Part shown: positions 6,297-7,663 of the stretch, piece by piece
Layout: each line of letters opens with the position of its first letter
Position numbering within the stretch: the first letter of the stretch is position 1
DNA from: an uncultured bacterium
Lineage (GTDB): Bacteria > Actinomycetota > Coriobacteriia > Coriobacteriales > Coriobacteriaceae
Length of the DNA: 7,663 bases
Reading direction: 5' to 3'
Assembly: GCA_905215095.1 (NCBI GenBank)
Contig: CAJMOL010000065.1
Location: forward strand, 1 to 7,663
Program-made: the position numbers and the translations under genes
The notes under the pieces: generated by a model
The model's input: the letters and a program-made list of their open reading frames with translations, nothing else
The model's database searches: none
What the model was told of the DNA's origin: nothing

Positions 6297-6333
6297 AAAA
6301 CCGCTCGGGGTGTGCAGCAATACACCCCGAGCG
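6297..6333 (-). terminator. Intrinsic terminator after arcB
   Basis: CGCTCGGGGTGT (6333-6322 on the minus strand) pairs perfectly with ACACCCCGAGCG (6313-6302) over an 8-base loop. One G-rich step later come four Ts (6300-6297). It starts 16 bases after the arcB stop codon and lies between arcB and the carrier gene, so the carrier needs read-through or its own promoter. Confidence 0.85.
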
Positions 6334-6348
6334 AGATGCTAGATGCTC

Positions 6349-7344
6349 TTACTTGAGCGTGGCGTACATGACAGCCTTGATGGTGTGCATGCGGTTCTCA
6401 GCCTCGTCGAAGACCTTGGAAGCGGGGCTCTCGAAGACCTCGTCGGTGACCTCCTGCTCGGTGATGCCGAACTGCTCGCACTTCTCGGCGCCAATGGTGG
6501 TGTTGGTGTCGTGGAAGCTGGGCAGGCAGTGCAGGAAGATGGCACCCGGGTTGGCCATAGCCATGACGTCGGAGGTGACACGATACGGGGTGAGCTGAGC
6601 GATGCGCTCGGCCCAGACCTCGTCGGGCTCGCCCATGGAGACCCACACGTCGGTGTAGATAACGTCGGCACCGGTGACGCCGTCCTTGACGTCGGTGGTC
6701 AGCTTGATGGTGCAACCGTTGGCCTCGGCGATGGGCTTGCAGGCCTCGATGACGTCGTCAGCGGGCATGCACTCCTCGGGGCCGCAGGCCACGAAGTTCA
6801 TACCGAGCTTGGAGCAGACAACCATGAGGGAGCGAGCGACGTTGTTCTTGCAGTCGCCCATGAAGACGAGGGTCTTGCCCTTGATGTCGTAGTTGAAGTT
6901 CTCCTGGACGGTCAGGATATCGGCGAGCATCTGGGTGGGATGCCACTCAGTGGTCAGGCCGTTCCACACGGGCACGCCGGACTTAGCAGCGAGCTCCTCG
7001 ACGTCGTCCTGGGCAAAGCCACGGAACTCGATGCCGTCATACATGCGGCCGAGAACGCGGGCGGTGTCCTCGATGGACTCCTTCTTGCCCATCTGCGACG
7101 AACCCGGATCGAGGTAGGTCACGCCCATGCCCAGGTCCATGCCGCCGACCTCGAAGGCGCAGCGGGTACGAGTGGAGGTCTTCTGGAAGAGCAGAACGAT
7201 GTTCTTGCCCTCGAGATAGCGATGCGGAACGCCAGCGCGCTTCATATCCTTGAAGTTCTTGGAGAGCTTGAGCAGGTACTCGATCTCCTCGGTGGAGAAG
7301 TCCAGGAGACGCAGGAAATGACGACCGCTCAGGCTTACAGGCAT
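6349..7344 (-). CDS. arcB: Ornithine carbamoyltransferase, catabolic
   Basis: This cytosolic enzyme interconverts citrulline plus phosphate with ornithine plus carbamoyl phosphate; here it is the second step of arginine deiminase fermentation. It has 331 residues, the normal length. The carbamoyl-phosphate site is STRTR (57-61) with HPTQ (135-138). FMGDCKNNVARS (161-172) opens the ornithine-binding half, followed by DVWVSMGE (232-239) with the SMG ornithine loop (236-238) and HCLPSFHD (272-279), whose Cys273 is in the active site. The C-terminal helix EVFESPASKVFDEAENRMHT is typical. Anabolic ArgF is very similar, so the catabolic call rests on arcA directly upstream and the carrier downstream. 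I chose the ATG at 7344 because GAAAGGA stands 6 bases before it; an in-frame ATG at 7365 has none. Strong codon bias suggests high expression. The gene ends in its own terminator at 6297-6333. Confidence 0.95.
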   Translation of the reverse strand: MPVSLSGRHFLRLLDFSTEEIEYLLKLSKNFKDMKRAGVPHRYLEGKNIVLLFQKTSTRTRCAFEVGGMDLGMGVTYLDPGSSQMGKKESIEDTARVLGRMYDGIEFRGFAQDDVEELAAKSGVPVWNGLTTEWHPTQMLADILTVQENFNYDIKGKTLVFMGDCKNNVARSLMVVCSKLGMNFVACGPEECMPADDVIEACKPIAEANGCTIKLTTDVKDGVTGADVIYTDVWVSMGEPDEVWAERIAQLTPYRVTSDVMAMANPGAIFLHCLPSFHDTNTTIGAEKCEQFGITEQEVTDEVFESPASKVFDEAENRMHTIKAVMYATLK

Positions 7345-7529
7345 GGTAATTCCTTTCGATAGCAAGTTAACAAGAACTTATGTGTGCAGGCCGCGCCAAG
7401 TTTCAGCCTGCTGTTTCTACCGGAACGCATTTTCATGCGTTCCGGGAAAAACCTAACAAGGGTTCCTGATTTCTCAGGATTCGTATCCAAGATGGATACT
7501 CAGATTATGCGCTCTGCGCAGCGAGAAAT
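7345..7529 (-). promoter_or_regulatory. arcA-arcB intercistronic region with a series of hairpins
   Basis: The 185-base spacer holds, in transcript order: TGCGC/GCGCA (7508-7520); GTATCC/GGATAC (7483-7499); a 6-bp stem with a GAAA loop (7464-7479); CCGGAACGCAT/ATGCGTTCCGG (7420-7445), 11 perfect pairs, again closed by GAAA in the RNA; and GCAGGC/GCCTGC (7386-7411). None is followed by a U-run, so I do not call a terminator; arcA and arcB may be co-transcribed and cut or stabilised here. A short inverted repeat AAGTT/AACTT (7364-7379) stands just before the arcB ribosome site (7351-7357). I found no convincing promoter. Confidence 0.5.
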
Positions 7530-7663
7530 CTAGTCCTCACGCCAGATCGGCATGCTCATGCAGCGGGGGCCGCCACGGCCACGGGAGAGCTCTGCCGAGG
7601 GGATCTCGATAGCATCGATGTTGTTCTTGCGCAGCAGCGCATTCGTGACATCGTTGCGCTCGT
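7530..7663 (-). CDS. arcA: Arginine deiminase, C-terminal end only
   Basis: The stop TAG is at 7532-7530 and the frame stays open to the window edge, giving the last 43 residues. The end reads [14 protein letters not shown], then [19 protein letters not shown] and IWRED. The [11 protein letters not shown] motif carries the catalytic cysteine of arginine deiminase, which forms the covalent amidino intermediate while arginine is hydrolysed to citrulline and ammonia. This signature at the extreme C-terminus is specific to ArcA. The gene is transcribed towards arcB, 185 bases downstream, as expected for the arginine deiminase pathway. Confidence 0.95.
   Translation of the reverse strand, partial: ERNDVTNALLRKNNIDAIEIPSAELSRGRGGPRCMSMPIWRED

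Noticed and set aside
6343..7362. A 339-codon open frame on the plus strand, antisense to arcB
   Set aside because: The minus strand encodes a full-length enzyme with all catalytic motifs. The antisense frame is a by-product of strong codon bias and its translation is low-complexity (Gly, Val, Asp, His rich) with no recognised domain.

Overview
This 7.7 kb window is a GC-rich bacterial chromosome segment. Every gene I can support is on the minus strand, so transcription runs from base 7663 towards base 1. The gene set and protein sequences look like a strictly anaerobic gut actinobacterium of the Coriobacteriia, most likely Collinsella or a close relative. The reasons are an arginine deiminase pathway, a two-domain activator of the 2-hydroxyacyl-CoA dehydratase type, a fused ThrE exporter and many extragenic palindromes. 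This assignment rests on recollection of the lineage, not on a search.

In transcription order, the right third holds arginine fermentation: the last 43 codons of arginine deiminase (arcA, cut by the window edge), then catabolic ornithine carbamoyltransferase (arcB), an intrinsic terminator, and a YfcC/DcuC-family membrane carrier that probably exchanges arginine for ornithine. Together they import arginine, convert it to citrulline and then to ornithine plus carbamoyl phosphate, and export ornithine. The carbamate kinase (arcC) that would bank the ATP is not in the window.

After the carrier comes a 479-base gene-free stretch. It holds a hairpin-rich 3' region, a strong terminator and a perfect 21-bp inverted repeat. 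Next is a ThrE-type threonine/serine exporter with an unusually acidic N-terminus. It is followed by a 304-base spacer with two further inverted repeats and a terminator lying just ahead of the next gene, a small membrane protein made of two DUF2798-like units. Another terminator separates that gene from a 21-bp palindromic operator candidate. The operator sits in front of the last gene, the first 510 codons of a large protein with two ATPase domains related to the 2-hydroxyglutaryl-CoA dehydratase activator; the window ends inside this gene.

I see no rRNA, tRNA, insertion sequence, transposase, CRISPR array or phage gene. No clearly new multi-gene system is visible. The most interesting material is non-coding: the candidate operator, the family of long extragenic palindromes around thrE, the structured leader of the carrier gene, and the terminator in front of the DUF2798 gene.
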